Positions 1 through 6,975 of a DNA stretch of 12,848 nucleotides are shown in pieces. The stretch comes from an uncultured Verrucomicrobia subdivision 3 bacterium (lineage in GTDB: Bacteria; Verrucomicrobiota; Verrucomicrobiae; Limisphaerales; UBA11358), in contig CAINDH010000075.1 of NCBI GenBank assembly GCA_903847285.1, positions 1 to 12,848 on the forward strand. Direction: 5' to 3'. A model generated the notes under the pieces. The model was not told the DNA's origin. It saw nothing but the letters and a program-made list of their open reading frames with translations, and did no database searches. The position numbers and the translations under genes are program-made. Position 1 is the stretch's first letter; the number at the start of each line of letters is the position of its first letter.

Positions 1-1127
1 CCCACGTCCTGCTTGTTTTTGGGGTGGATCTGTTTTGCGTCCCCGATGTCGATGGTCACGGCAAGCCCGGATTTGGGCAGGGTTGAAGCTGCGATTGCCT
101 GACTTTCCCGCAGCACCGACCACAGGCTGACTCTCCACGGATCACTCGCAGGCGCGTCGCCGCGCCGTGCGAAGTTGGCCAATTGCACGATATAAAACGG
201 AAACTCCTGATCGAAGTCTCGCCGCCAGTCGCTCACCATCAACGGCAGCAACCGCCGATAAGCCTCCGCGCGGACGGCATCGTTCGCATTATTCTCGCCT
301 TGATACCAAATCGCGCCCCGGATGGCGAAGGGCGTCAGCGGCGCAATCATGCCATTGTAAAGCGAGGCCGGTAGGTTGTTATCGCCATCCGCGCCAGCCC
401 ACTTGTCTCCGGCATTCTTCACCTTGGCTTTTATGGACTCAATCGGTTTGCCGATAAGTGACTTGAACTCTGCAGTCGAAGCCAACGCCCGCTCACTGGT
501 CCACGCCTCTCCAGCCGTGCTCCCCACAGCCGACTGGATAAGGCCGATCGGCACATACAAAGTCTTGTGAAGCTCACGACCGAAAAAATAACCTGCCGCG
601 TTAAATGTTCCGGCAGTCTCTGGCGAACAGACCTGCCAATCACCGCCGCACTGGGATTGCGGCTTCGCCTTGGCGACTTTCGGCACGATGAAGAATCGCA
701 TCTGCGGGTGCTTCGCATCAGCGACCTCGGCCTCGCCGTTGTTCGCGCTCCTCACTGGGAAGACCATGTTCGACTGGCCGGAGCACAACCAAACGTCGCC
801 GACGAGCACATCGTGAACGGTGCGTGCTCCGGCCTTGGACTTCACGTTCATCACACGTGGCTCCGCGCTGACCGCAAGCGGGTCGAGTTTGACGAGCCAC
901 TTGCCGCTCGCGTCCGCCACTGCTGTCTTGGCTATTCCGCCAAATTCGACCGTTACTTTCTCGCCCGGATCAGCCCAGCCCCAGATGGGCACTGGCTTGT
1001 CGCGCTGCAAAACAATATGGTCGGAAAAGACGGCAGCGAGTTTTAGCTCGCCGGCGTGAAGTGCGGCCAGCGGCGCGAGCAGCATCAAACCGGTGAAAAC
1101 GGCCTGCTTGAGGGTGTTGGAGGTCAT
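1..1127 (-). CDS. Sialate O-acetylesterase-type carbohydrate esterase (SASA/SGNH family), C-terminus cut by window edge
   Basis: Reading the minus strand from an ATG at 1127 gives an uninterrupted frame of 375 codons that runs off the left edge. Residues 1-26 look like a signal peptide ending near LAPLAALHA. The mature part carries the family's landmarks: the serine motif SGQSNM (S119), the block WYQGENN (274-280), and a late segment DIGDAKQIHPKNK whose H368 fits the catalytic Asp/His motif, so the essential residues are inside the window and only the tail is missing. Enzymes of this type remove O-acetyl groups from sialic acids or other acetylated glycans; the substrate here is not determined. 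The start ATG overlaps the TGA of the upstream sulfatase (ATGA), and no strong Shine-Dalgarno precedes it, so translational coupling is likely. It is the last visible gene of a five-gene enzyme operon. Family assignment is firm, sialic acid specificity is not. Confidence 0.9.
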   Translation of the reverse strand, partial: MTSNTLKQAVFTGLMLLAPLAALHAGELKLAAVFSDHIVLQRDKPVPIWGWADPGEKVTVEFGGIAKTAVADASGKWLVKLDPLAVSAEPRVMNVKSKAGARTVHDVLVGDVWLCSGQSNMVFPVRSANNGEAEVADAKHPQMRFFIVPKVAKAKPQSQCGGDWQVCSPETAGTFNAAGYFFGRELHKTLYVPIGLIQSAVGSTAGEAWTSERALASTAEFKSLIGKPIESIKAKVKNAGDKWAGADGDNNLPASLYNGMIAPLTPFAIRGAIWYQGENNANDAVRAEAYRRLLPLMVSDWRRDFDQEFPFYIVQLANFARRGDAPASDPWRVSLWSVLRESQAIAASTLPKSGLAVTIDIGDAKQIHPKNKQDV

Positions 1128-2542
1128 TGGATTTTACGTTTGCGTTTGTTGGGGGTCATGCTGTCTGACTCACCGGCGGCAGTCGCCTCGGCGTCTTTGG
1201 CAAAATGGGCGGGGTTTAATTCGGGGTTTGTGGTGTTCCACGCGGCGAACCGCCCGGCGAGTTTCTTCAGTTCCTCTGGATGGCTGGCGGCGCAGTTGGT
1301 CTTCTCATAAGGATCGGTGGCCAGATTATAGAGTTCTTCGGGATCGTTTTTGACCCGAACCCATTTCCAATCGCCCTGGCGGACGGCGCACTTGTTCTGC
1401 CAGCGCCAGTAAAGCACCTCGTGCGGCGCGTCCTTGGTCGTGCCGGTGAGATAGGGCAACAGGTTGACACCCTCAAGCGAGCTGCCGGGCAAAGGCCTGG
1501 CACCGGCAACCGCCAGCGCCGTCGGCAACAGATCGAGTGAACTGACCGGGGCATCCAACGTCTTGCCGGCGGGCAAATGGCTCTTCCATTGGATCACAAA
1601 CGGTTCGCGCATGCCGCCCTCATACACATCGCCCTTCACGCCGCGATAAGGCACGTTAAGCGAACCGTTCTTGATCATGCTGTCGGGCAGGGCCGTGCCG
1701 CCGTTGTCGCTGGTGAACACGATCAAGGTGCGTTCCTCCTGGCCGGTGGCGCGCAAGGCGTCGAGGATTTCGCCGACGGCATCGTCCATGTTCATTGTCA
1801 TGGCGACACAACGGGCGCGGACGGGATGCTTGATGTCTTTGACCTTGTTCTCGTAGCCGGGTGGCATGGCTTGCGGCATGTGCGGCGAATTGAAGGCAAC
1901 ATAGAGAAACCACGGCTGGTCGGTGTGGCGGCGGATGAAACTGGCGGACTCCCTGCCAAAGGTGGTGGTTAGAAAAGTGGTGCCGTCGAGCGGAAGCGCG
2001 TTGGTGCCGCGCATCACCGGATTATCCGCATCTTGCGGGCGTTCCGTGAGGTAGGCATGGCCGCCACCCTGGAATCCAAAAAATTCATCGAAACCATGCT
2101 GCTGGGGATGATCGGAAGGTGCCGGGCCGAGATGCCATTTGCCCACCATGCCGGTCACATAACCGGCAGCTTTGAGGTATTCCGGAAAAATCCGCTGCCC
2201 GGTGTGAAAGCAGGCCAGATTGTAGTTGTTGTTGTCGTGCCCGAACCGCTGCTGGTAGCGCCCCGTGAGCAGGCCGGCGCGCGTGGGCGAGCATTGCGGC
2301 GCGGTTACATAGCCGGCGCTGAAGCGGATGCCGTTGGTGGCCAGCGAATCCAGATGCGGCGTGGCGACTTGTTTGCTGCCGTTGAAGCCGGTGTCCGCCC
2401 ATCCCAAGTCGTCGGCGAGGATGATGAGGATATTGGGCCTGCCCTCCGCAGTCTTAGCGAAGTCAGGTTTGGTTTCAGCGGCGTGGAGCGCGGCCAGCGG
2501 TGCCAGCAGCAGAGCGGTAAGTAGTGTAAAGGTATGCTTCAT
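1124..2542 (-). CDS. Secreted type I sulfatase A (arylsulfatase family)
   Basis: A 472-residue protein from ATG 2542. A longer frame reaches 2707, but that extension overlaps the upstream sulfatase gene and lacks a leader, whereas residues 1-22 from 2542 form a clear signal peptide (LLLAPLAALHAAE). Sulfatase landmarks: RPNILIILADDLG (metal Asp44-Asp45), CSPTR at 84-88 (C84 is the residue oxidised to formylglycine in this family), GKWHLG (K135, H137), H221, and FTSDNGG (D279, N280). It should hydrolyse sulfate esters on a glycan in the periplasm or outside the cell; activation needs a formylglycine-generating enzyme, not seen here. The tail ends in a basic KRKRK run. It begins 7 nt after sulfatase B and its TGA overlaps the next start. 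Paralogue of sulfatase B, with a nearly identical leader segment. The substrate cannot be read from the sequence. Confidence 0.95.
   Translation of the reverse strand: MKHTFTLLTALLLAPLAALHAAETKPDFAKTAEGRPNILIILADDLGWADTGFNGSKQVATPHLDSLATNGIRFSAGYVTAPQCSPTRAGLLTGRYQQRFGHDNNNYNLACFHTGQRIFPEYLKAAGYVTGMVGKWHLGPAPSDHPQQHGFDEFFGFQGGGHAYLTERPQDADNPVMRGTNALPLDGTTFLTTTFGRESASFIRRHTDQPWFLYVAFNSPHMPQAMPPGYENKVKDIKHPVRARCVAMTMNMDDAVGEILDALRATGQEERTLIVFTSDNGGTALPDSMIKNGSLNVPYRGVKGDVYEGGMREPFVIQWKSHLPAGKTLDAPVSSLDLLPTALAVAGARPLPGSSLEGVNLLPYLTGTTKDAPHEVLYWRWQNKCAVRQGDWKWVRVKNDPEELYNLATDPYEKTNCAASHPEELKKLAGRFAAWNTTNPELNPAHFAKDAEATAAGESDSMTPNKRKRKIQ
2409..2512 (-). repeat. Leader-segment repeat in sulfatase A
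   Basis: Aligns without gaps to 3814-3917 in sulfatase B with four mismatches in 104 bp (positions 2432, 2463, 2486, 2501). It encodes the second half of the signal peptide and the start of the catalytic domain up to the ADD metal motif. Flanking sequence on both sides is much less similar. Confidence 0.9.
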
Positions 2543-2549
2543 GATGTTA

Positions 2550-3965
2550 TTACTTCTTGGCCTTCGCTTCATCATCATCCCCTTCCGTCGTGTCTTTGAA
2601 ACTTGGTCCGACGGGTGGCAGTGCCTTCGCCCATTCGTCAAAACGCGCGAGGAGTTCCTTGGCCTTCTCGGGATGCTGCGTCGTGAGGTCGTGTGCTTCT
2701 TTCGCATCGTGACTCAGGTCGATGAGTCGCCATTGCTTCTGATCTTTGCCACAAACGAGCTTCCAGTCGCCCATGCGGATGGCTTGCTCGGCACGCCAGC
2801 GCCAGAACAGGGCCTCGTGCGGATCGGAGGCGTTTTCGCCAAGAAGGAATGGCAGAAGATTCACGCCGTCGAGTTGGACGCCGGCGAGCGGCTTGGCCTG
2901 CGCTGCGGCGACCGCAGTGGGCAGCACGTCGAGCGTGCTGACGGGCCGGTCATAGGTTTTACCGGCGGGCAAATGCCCTTTCCACTGCACGATGAACGGC
3001 TCGCGGACGCCGCCTTCGAGCGAGTTTCCTTTTTTTCCTGAAAATGGCGCATTTAACGAGCCGCGGAAATGTTTGCTGCTTGGCGGCATGTCGGGCGTGC
3101 GCGTGCCGCCGTTATCGCTGATGAAAAAGACGAGCGTGTTCGTCTCCAGCCCGCAGTCCCGAAGCGCCTTCTGCACCAGGCCCACGGCGTCATCTTGCTG
3201 CGCCATGACACTCAGCACGCCCAGTCGGCCGGGTGCTGGCGACGGGAAACGCTCCTTATATCCGCCAAAGTCCACCTGCTGATAATGCGGCGCATGAAAT
3301 GCGAGGTATATGAAAAACGGCTGCTCGCGATGCCGCTGAATGAAATCCACCGCCTTGCGTGCGAAGACGCGATCATCGTGCGCGTGTGGCGAGGGAGCGA
3401 TGTCGGTGCCTTTCTGCGCCACCTTCTCGTAGTCTGGATAGCCGAAGCTCTCATCGAAGCCGTGTTGCGTGGGCAGCATCTGATCTTTGCTCTCGCGAAT
3501 CTCCTTCGGGGCGATGCCGAAATCGGAGAAGCCGAGATGCCATTTGCCGAAATGTCCCGTGGCATAACCCGCGCCCTTCAGGTGATCGGCGATAGTCTTG
3601 CCACCGCCCATGAGCATGAGCGGAAAGTTCGGGTTCCCCTCGTGTCCGAAGCGCTGCTGATAGCGTCCGCTCATCAACCCCGCGCGGGACGGCGAGCACT
3701 GCGGCGCAGTGACATAGCCCGCCGTGCAGCGAACGCCATTGGCTGCCAGCGAATCGATGTTCGGCGTCTTCACGTCCTGCGAACCCTGGCAGCCGAGATC
3801 GGCATAGCCGAGATCGTCGGCGAGGATGATGAGGATGTTGGGCCTGCCCTCCGCAGTCTTAGCGAAGGCAGGTTTGGTTTCAGCGGCGTGAAGCGCGGCC
3901 AGCGGCGCCAGCAGCAGGGCAATCATGAATATGATGGCGTGCTTGGTAGATGTGGTTTGTTTCAT
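2550..3965 (-). CDS. Secreted type I sulfatase B (arylsulfatase family)
   Basis: A 471-residue protein with a signal peptide of about 27 residues (MIALLLAPLAALHAAE). Formylglycine-type signature CSPSR at 90-94 (C90), metal residues in ILADDLG (D50, D51) and ISDNGG (D284, N285), GKWHLG (K141, H143), and HAPH (H224, H227). Expected reaction: hydrolysis of glycan sulfate esters after C90 is converted to formylglycine. It follows the GH99-like gene by 16 nt and precedes sulfatase A by 7 nt, inside the enzyme operon. Overall it is a clear but diverged paralogue of sulfatase A: the mature domains differ in many residues and in loop lengths, while the region around leader residues 20-52 is almost unchanged. 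Two different sulfatases side by side suggest two sulfate positions on one polymer. The acidic then lysine-rich tail (DDDEAKAKK) looks like a flexible end. Confidence 0.95.
   Translation of the reverse strand: MKQTTSTKHAIIFMIALLLAPLAALHAAETKPAFAKTAEGRPNILIILADDLGYADLGCQGSQDVKTPNIDSLAANGVRCTAGYVTAPQCSPSRAGLMSGRYQQRFGHEGNPNFPLMLMGGGKTIADHLKGAGYATGHFGKWHLGFSDFGIAPKEIRESKDQMLPTQHGFDESFGYPDYEKVAQKGTDIAPSPHAHDDRVFARKAVDFIQRHREQPFFIYLAFHAPHYQQVDFGGYKERFPSPAPGRLGVLSVMAQQDDAVGLVQKALRDCGLETNTLVFFISDNGGTRTPDMPPSSKHFRGSLNAPFSGKKGNSLEGGVREPFIVQWKGHLPAGKTYDRPVSTLDVLPTAVAAAQAKPLAGVQLDGVNLLPFLLGENASDPHEALFWRWRAEQAIRMGDWKLVCGKDQKQWRLIDLSHDAKEAHDLTTQHPEKAKELLARFDEWAKALPPVGPSFKDTTEGDDDEAKAKK
3814..3917 (-). repeat. 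Leader-segment repeat in sulfatase B
   Basis: Partner of 2409-2512 (100/104 identical). Shorter relatives of the signal-peptide part of this segment are found in the CE6-like esterase (around 5998-6035) and the left-edge esterase (around 1050-1085), where the same LLAPLAALHA coding string recurs with few changes. Confidence 0.9.
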
Positions 3966-3981
3966 GCTAAGTTATTGTGGT

Positions 3982-5109
3982 TCAACGGCTAGGACTTGTT
4001 ACAGCTGCGGCATTGGAGCGTGTGGGCTGAGGCGATGCCTGCCATCTTTCTTCAACCACCCTGCGGATGGCATCGAGTTTAGCCGTGCCCTGACCTTTGT
4101 CCGGCACGAGCCAGCCACCTTCATCCACCTCGTTCCAAGCATAGAACAACATTGTCTTCGCCTCGGCAACCTCGGCGTTCGCGTCCATCCAGTTGAAGGC
4201 CGAGCGCACATGTGCGGCTAGTTCGGCGGGCGTGGGTTGCTTCGTGTCGCCTTTGCCATCACGTGGCCCGCCCCAGCCGGCAACCAAGTTGGGAACGACC
4301 TTTATTCCAGTGGCCTTCATGCCATTCCAATTTTTAACGCAGCCAGCGCACGTCCCTGTATATCCAGGGCCGCCCCAACTGGTGTAGGCGCTGATCGCGT
4401 CGAGACCAGCGCCTTCGGCGGCAGCAGCTCCGATCTCCGGCTTCTGCGATAGCGCCACGAAATAGGGATTCTTCTGTCCCGTCTCCATGATGCGTTTCCG
4501 CAGCTTGTCCATATAGGCGCGGCCTTTTTCCAAAGAGCCGAATATCCGTTCGACGGTAGAGTCTGGATACCAAAACATGAAGTAGAGAAGCGGTCGGTCA
4601 CCAGCAACCTTCTGGTAGCTCGGCTCCTGCATCATCGCTATCCACTCGTTGATATCCTTGTCCGGGTTGTGTGGGTCGGCATTGCGCCTGGGATTGACGA
4701 TGAGGCAGAATTTGACATCACTCTTGTGCTCGCTCGTGAGATAGAGTCTCCGGGCGCGGTTCATGTAGTCGTGATTGAATCCGTCACTCCGCCTGCCTTC
4801 CTGGTAATACAGAAAAGCCCAGTAATCAATGCCGCCAGCCTTGGCGTAGGCGATCTCTTGATCCACCGCCGCCTGCGTGTCGCCGCGCACTTCAACTTTA
4901 TTGTCTGAAATGATCTTGGCATAGAACGGCAGCCGCCCGTGCCATTGCTTGTCCGTGAGATTTTTTTCGTATGGGTTCACCGCATCGGCGAACCACGCAT
5001 CCCAGCGAATCGCGCCAATCGTTACCTGTTCCGGCGACGCCGCCGGCGACAGGCTCTCGCACAGCGGTGTCAGGAGCAGGGCGATGAGGAGCGGGAGCGT
5101 GTGTTTCAT
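3982..5109 (-). CDS. Secreted GH99-like (WbsX-type) putative glycoside hydrolase
   Basis: A 375-residue protein read from ATG 5109. A longer frame to 5244 was not used because it lies inside the upstream esterase, while 5109 starts a good signal peptide (MKHTLPLLIALLLTPL) and is preceded by GAGGA about 9 nt upstream. The ATG overlaps the esterase TGA (ATGA). The mature part has the layout of GH99-like/WbsX TIM-barrel proteins: IRWDAWF near 34-40, GGIDYWAFLYY at 92-102, and near the end FYAWNEVDEGGWLVPD (322-337), where WNE and the acidic pair are the family hallmark. Related families act on mannan-like or other alpha-linked glycans, but GH99-like members are poorly characterised, so no linkage is claimed. 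In context it would be the glycan-cleaving enzyme between an esterase and two sulfatases. Fold assignment is fairly good; activity is inferred. Confidence 0.75.
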   Translation of the reverse strand: MKHTLPLLIALLLTPLCESLSPAASPEQVTIGAIRWDAWFADAVNPYEKNLTDKQWHGRLPFYAKIISDNKVEVRGDTQAAVDQEIAYAKAGGIDYWAFLYYQEGRRSDGFNHDYMNRARRLYLTSEHKSDVKFCLIVNPRRNADPHNPDKDINEWIAMMQEPSYQKVAGDRPLLYFMFWYPDSTVERIFGSLEKGRAYMDKLRKRIMETGQKNPYFVALSQKPEIGAAAAEGAGLDAISAYTSWGGPGYTGTCAGCVKNWNGMKATGIKVVPNLVAGWGGPRDGKGDTKQPTPAELAAHVRSAFNWMDANAEVAEAKTMLFYAWNEVDEGGWLVPDKGQGTAKLDAIRRVVEERWQASPQPTRSNAAAVTSPSR

Positions 5110-6059
5110 TTCTTTGCTTCCTCGCTTTGGGAAAGTTGGAGATATTTTTCCGCGAAGCGCCAGCCGATCACGGCCTGCGCCTCCGAATTGTAGTGCAAGT
5201 AATCGCCGATGTGGCCGTCCTTGAGATCGCGTGCATCCACGCATGCCGTATAGGGTCGCAGCGAAGGCAATTTCAGGAGGACATCGTTGATATTATTCCA
5301 GTGGGTCATTTGGTCCTTCGGTTTGGTGACGTGCTGCTTCACCGGCTTTTCCGCGATGAATGAACCAATGGTGCAGGCAATGAACGGCAAGTCAGGCTGT
5401 TGGAGATCGGCACGCAAATTGTCCACCACCTTCAAGACGCGGTCACTGTAGAAGGGATAACGCCCATCGGTGGAGTCTGACTCGCCTTGCAACCACAGCG
5501 CACCGCAAAGCCGCGCCTGGCCAGGCGCAGCTTTCTTCAGCGCCAACTGCGCGCGCTGCACCGTGCGATCGTAAAGGGTGTCGCCTTTTCCCTTCTGCCA
5601 GAGATTCACCCAGGAACCGCTCTTTGCACAGGGGATGAGGCCGACCATCACGTCCGGCTCCCGCGCAACAAGGGCTTCGGCAAAGGTTAATCCAGACCCC
5701 ACGCCGGCGTTGTCGCCGCCGGTCATGGTCGCGGGGTCACCGTCGAAATGCAACGGCTCTTGCGCGACATACCACTGGTCGTTCTTGATGTGCATCATCA
5801 CGATGCGCGGATTCCGCTTCTGCACGGCGGGCACTTGGCCGCGGCCCTTCATATTCGACTGGCCCATGAGCAGGAACAGATCGAGCCGCTTCACGCCCTT
5901 GGGCAACCGCGTGATATCCACCGGCTGCATCACCGGAACGACAACAGGCAGCGGGGACGCTTTGGGTTGCTCTTGCGCGTCTGATATTGGCGCTTCGGCG
6001 GCGTGCAGCGCTGCCAGCGGCGCCAACAGCAGGGCAACAAAGGCGAGGAACTTGTTCAT
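5106..6059 (-). CDS. Secreted carbohydrate esterase, SASA/CE6-like (SGNH hydrolase)
   Basis: A 317-residue protein and the first gene of the enzyme operon. Residues 1-21 form a signal peptide (LLLAPLAALHAAEA) of the type shared by its neighbours, followed by a short linker rich in proline and valine. Catalytic landmarks: LLMGQSNMKGRG with nucleophile S68, LWLQGESD (189-196, oxyanion/QGE block) and GDYLHYNSEAQ with D286 and H289 matching the DxxH pair. This is the short CE6/DUF303 layout, distinct from the longer sialate esterase at the left edge. It probably removes acetyl groups from a polysaccharide so that the glycosidase and sulfatases can act. A 137-nt gap separates it from the regulator upstream, the only sizeable gap before the operon, so a promoter may lie there. 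No good Shine-Dalgarno was seen in front of the ATG. Confidence 0.9.
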   Translation of the reverse strand: MNKFLAFVALLLAPLAALHAAEAPISDAQEQPKASPLPVVVPVMQPVDITRLPKGVKRLDLFLLMGQSNMKGRGQVPAVQKRNPRIVMMHIKNDQWYVAQEPLHFDGDPATMTGGDNAGVGSGLTFAEALVAREPDVMVGLIPCAKSGSWVNLWQKGKGDTLYDRTVQRAQLALKKAAPGQARLCGALWLQGESDSTDGRYPFYSDRVLKVVDNLRADLQQPDLPFIACTIGSFIAEKPVKQHVTKPKDQMTHWNNINDVLLKLPSLRPYTACVDARDLKDGHIGDYLHYNSEAQAVIGWRFAEKYLQLSQSEEAKK

Positions 6060-6196
6060 GTTCTTTGGTGGTGCGAATGTTGGTGCATCTTCAAAGCTCA
6101 GTGTTTCCCGGATGCGGGCGGCCCGAATACGGACAAATCCCTTGCGTCACGCCACGCGAGGGTGACCTAGGCCAACTTCATCATGGCCGACTGGCA
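6060..6196 (-). promoter_or_regulatory. Intergenic region in front of the enzyme operon, with a possible operator dyad
   Basis: This 137-nt gap between the response regulator and the first enzyme gene is the obvious place for the operon promoter. It contains an inverted pair GTCAC (6146-6150) and GTGAC (6162-6166) spaced by 11 nt, next to CCTAGG (6165-6170). The right half reads GGGTGAC, sharing GGGTGA with the repeat arms near the kinase. No convincing -35/-10 pair was seen; a regulatory role is inferred from position. Confidence 0.3.
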
Positions 6197-6844
6197 TCAT
6201 TTGGAAATGCTCTCCCGATACTTCACCGCCGCCTCGGTGCGGGAGCGGACATGCAGGTGCTCGTAGATGTGCTTCAAGTGCGTGCGGATGGTCTCGATAC
6301 CGATGTGCAGTTGGCCGGCGATTTCACTATTCGTCAGACCCTGGCAAAGCAGTTCGAGAATTTCAACTTCCCGCCGGGTTGGTTGATGGCCGACCTCCGG
6401 TTGCGTGGACTTCGGGCGGAACGATTCCACCAGCCGCCGGGCAATTTCGCTGGTCATCGGGGCGCCGCCGGCCCGCACTTCTTCAATCGCGTGTAACAGT
6501 TCCGCTTTCGAGGAGCGCTTGAGCAGATATCCGCAGGCGCCGGCTTTGAGGGACTGCATGATTTTTTCGTAGTCCCGATAGACGGTCACGATGAGAATTT
6601 GCACTGTGGGCAGGAGTTCGCGCAGTCTGGCGGTGCAGGCAATGCCCGAAAGGTTTGGCAGGTGGATGTCCATCAGGACAATTTCCGGCCTGATTTTTGG
6701 CAGCTCGGCCAGAGCTTCTTCCGCTGTGTCGCAGGCGTAGGCGCATCGGTAGCCGGGAGTTTGGTTAATCCACCCTTCCAGTTTCTGGCGGATGATGCGG
6801 TTGTCTTCCACGATGGCGACCGTCAACAATCTGGGATTTCTCAT
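6197..6844 (-). CDS. NarL/LuxR-family response regulator
   Basis: A 215-residue regulator from ATG 6844. An in-frame GTG at 6913 would add 23 residues with no homology to a receiver; the ATG gives the usual family length and begins just before the receiver domain. Receiver: VAIVEDN (acidic pocket E-D), phospho-acceptor Asp in LMDIHLPNLSG, conserved Thr/Tyr region at IVTVYRD and Lys in YLLKRSSK. A C-terminal LuxR-type helix-turn-helix (about 147-210) follows: TRREVEILELLCQGLTNSEI, then HIGIETIRTHLKHIYEHL. It lies downstream of the sensor kinase on the same strand, separated by 131 nt, and is the natural phosphorylation partner. Being directly upstream of the enzyme operon, it is the best candidate for its transcriptional activator. 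Pairing and target are inferred from position. Confidence 0.95.
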   Translation of the reverse strand: MRNPRLLTVAIVEDNRIIRQKLEGWINQTPGYRCAYACDTAEEALAELPKIRPEIVLMDIHLPNLSGIACTARLRELLPTVQILIVTVYRDYEKIMQSLKAGACGYLLKRSSKAELLHAIEEVRAGGAPMTSEIARRLVESFRPKSTQPEVGHQPTRREVEILELLCQGLTNSEIAGQLHIGIETIRTHLKHIYEHLHVRSRTEAAVKYRESISK

Positions 6845-6975
6845 GACACCGGTAATGTTGACGTCAGCGGGACAATTGGCAACCGGGATGTCGCATGTTT
6901 CTAATGGTGACACACCGACATTAAAGCCGCGCGGGCGGAATCAGGGCATCCCCCAATCGGGTGATTTTTAGTTTA
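6845..6975. promoter_or_regulatory. Kinase-regulator intergenic region containing the left inverted-repeat arm
   Basis: This 131-nt spacer is long for two genes of one two-component operon. It holds the left copy of a 25-bp motif (6944-6968) whose inverted copy lies upstream of the kinase. It may carry a separate promoter for the regulator or be the outer edge of an inserted cassette. The alternative GTG start of the regulator (6913) falls inside it. No clear terminator was seen after the kinase stop. Confidence 0.35.
6944..6968 (+). repeat. Left arm of a 25-bp inverted repeat bracketing the sensor kinase
   Basis: The arm reads GGGCATCCCCC, then three bases, then CGGGTGATTTT. The reverse complement of 9986-10010 has both 11-mers unchanged and differs only at two of the three middle bases (23/25 matches). 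The outer end is GGGCAT and the inner end is TTTT. The core is also a partial palindrome (ATCACCCG facing GGGGGAT on the other strand), so it could be a regulator site as well as an element terminus. Confidence 0.85.

Noticed and set aside
2543..2707. Longer N-terminus for sulfatase A
   Set aside because: The extension is basic, overlaps sulfatase B coding sequence and would bury the signal peptide; ATG 2542 starts the leader.
3069..3992. A 307-codon plus-strand open frame opposite sulfatase B, and similar ones at 2328-3041, 2033-2524, 1577-1972 and 567-1046
   Set aside because: They lie antisense to well-supported secreted enzymes with intact motifs; their products are Arg/Ala-rich without domains. 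High GC makes such shadow frames common.
5110..5244. Longer N-terminus for the GH99-like protein
   Set aside because: Lies inside the upstream esterase; ATG 5109 has a leader and a GAGGA site.
6845..6913. GTG start for the response regulator at 6913
   Set aside because: Adds 23 residues outside the receiver fold; ATG 6844 gives the family's normal length. It remains possible, since neither start has a strong ribosome site.
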